A stretch of 64,000 nucleotides of DNA, taken from assembly GCA_963978895.1 (NCBI GenBank), contig OZ022238.1, positions 39,073,820-39,137,819 on the forward strand, written 5' to 3'. The position numbers and the translations under genes were made by a program. The notes under the pieces were generated by a model. That model was given only the letters and a program-made list of their open reading frames with translations, ran no database searches and was not told the origin of the DNA. Each line of letters begins with the position of its first letter. The stretch's first letter is position 1. This stretch comes from Erpobdella octoculata. Its lineage: Eukaryota > Annelida > Clitellata > Hirudinida > Erpobdellidae. This document shows, one piece after another, positions 63,538 through 64,000 of this stretch.

Positions 63538-64000
63538 CCTTATAATTATATATTTGTAATCACAATAACAACTCCAATTTAATGATCCAAGCAGTTTATT
63601 AATTTTTGATAATAAAATTCTCTCAGAAAACACACAAAATGCGCAAGAGAATCACAACAACAACCCTGAATAGTGCAGTCGGACAGAAACGGTTTATAGC
63701 GTAGTCAAAAATAAAGTTATTTGCAAAAGAAAACGTAACAATCACAAAATAAAATATTAATCACACAGTCAGATTATCATTATTTACAGAAAAAATGATA
63801 GTTTATTTAAGTCCGAGCAGTTTTTCAGAGAAAGATAAAGCTGGATAGTTTTCAATTAAAGAAACAGAGTTTCAGCAAAGAATTTGCCACCTGGTTTGAG
63901 ACTACGGAATTCAAATTCAATTAAATAAGTAATTTATTTCTTTAAAAATATTTTATAGAAACTCGCACAAATAATTTCTTTTACATTTTATTTCACTTCA
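63537..64000. repeat. Direct ~445-bp duplication, copy 2
   Basis: Counterpart of 62010-62455, diverged in the middle, cut by the window edge. Confidence 0.8.

Overview
This is metazoan nuclear DNA: spliced genes with GT-AG introns, AT-rich sequence, long (TA)n and (CATA)n microsatellites, and a dense load of Helitrons, hAT-like elements, non-LTR retrotransposons and SINE-like retroposons. A dynein-arm assembly factor (DNAAF11) implies motile cilia. I cannot place the species; an invertebrate is likely. All identifications come from reading the sequence and from remembered family features; no database search was run.

Four host genes can be followed exon by exon. (1) DNAAF11/LRRC6 on the minus strand: first eight coding exons, 3988 down to 262, continuing past the left edge. 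(2) NEDD1 on the minus strand, complete: 11 coding exons, 25016 down to 15095, 534 codons plus stop, all phases consistent. (3) A GT31 beta-1,3-galactosyltransferase on the plus strand, complete: 3 coding exons, 43886-49000, 330 aa. (4) NDUFB7 on the minus strand, last two exons, 61905 down to 60900. Most introns are short, but several have been inflated by transposons.

The rest is mobile-element layers. 4.7-13.6 kb: Helitron ends, a non-autonomous Helitron, a broken Helitron Rep domain, an element with CAGCCCCGCAACTA termini inserted into a copy of itself, and a hAT inside the outer copy. 18.7-24.5 kb (NEDD1 introns): a split SINE-like retroposon, a BED-finger element, a long-TIR element carrying C48-protease and PHD fragments, and a 355-bp tandem repeat. 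25.2-32.8 kb: a broken LINE joined to a Helitron N-terminal fragment, then a second Helitron copy split by an intact 1042-codon L2/CR1-type LINE. 33.4-37.2 kb: a TIR element holding a SINE that shares sequence with that LINE, and a foldback element with 20-bp arrays. 37.5-43.2 kb: a second copy of the hAT, a ZBED-type hAT inserted in a LINE coding region, and MITEs. 44.3-48.3 kb: the galactosyltransferase intron with a hAT remnant, a nested MITE and a third Helitron copy. 49-60 kb: a MITE, a decayed RTE-type LINE, microsatellites and head-to-tail Helitron remnants. 60.9-64 kb: NDUFB7, a second copy of the C48-type element as a deletion derivative, and a flanking duplication.

The most useful material is stratigraphic. 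Target-site duplications, internal empty sites and reading frames that resume across insertions give a relative order for many of the insertions. The best candidates for something undescribed are the LINE/SINE pair, the foldback element with its small ORF, the C48/PHD long-TIR element, and the set of hAT-like elements that each carry a different low-complexity subterminal repeat.
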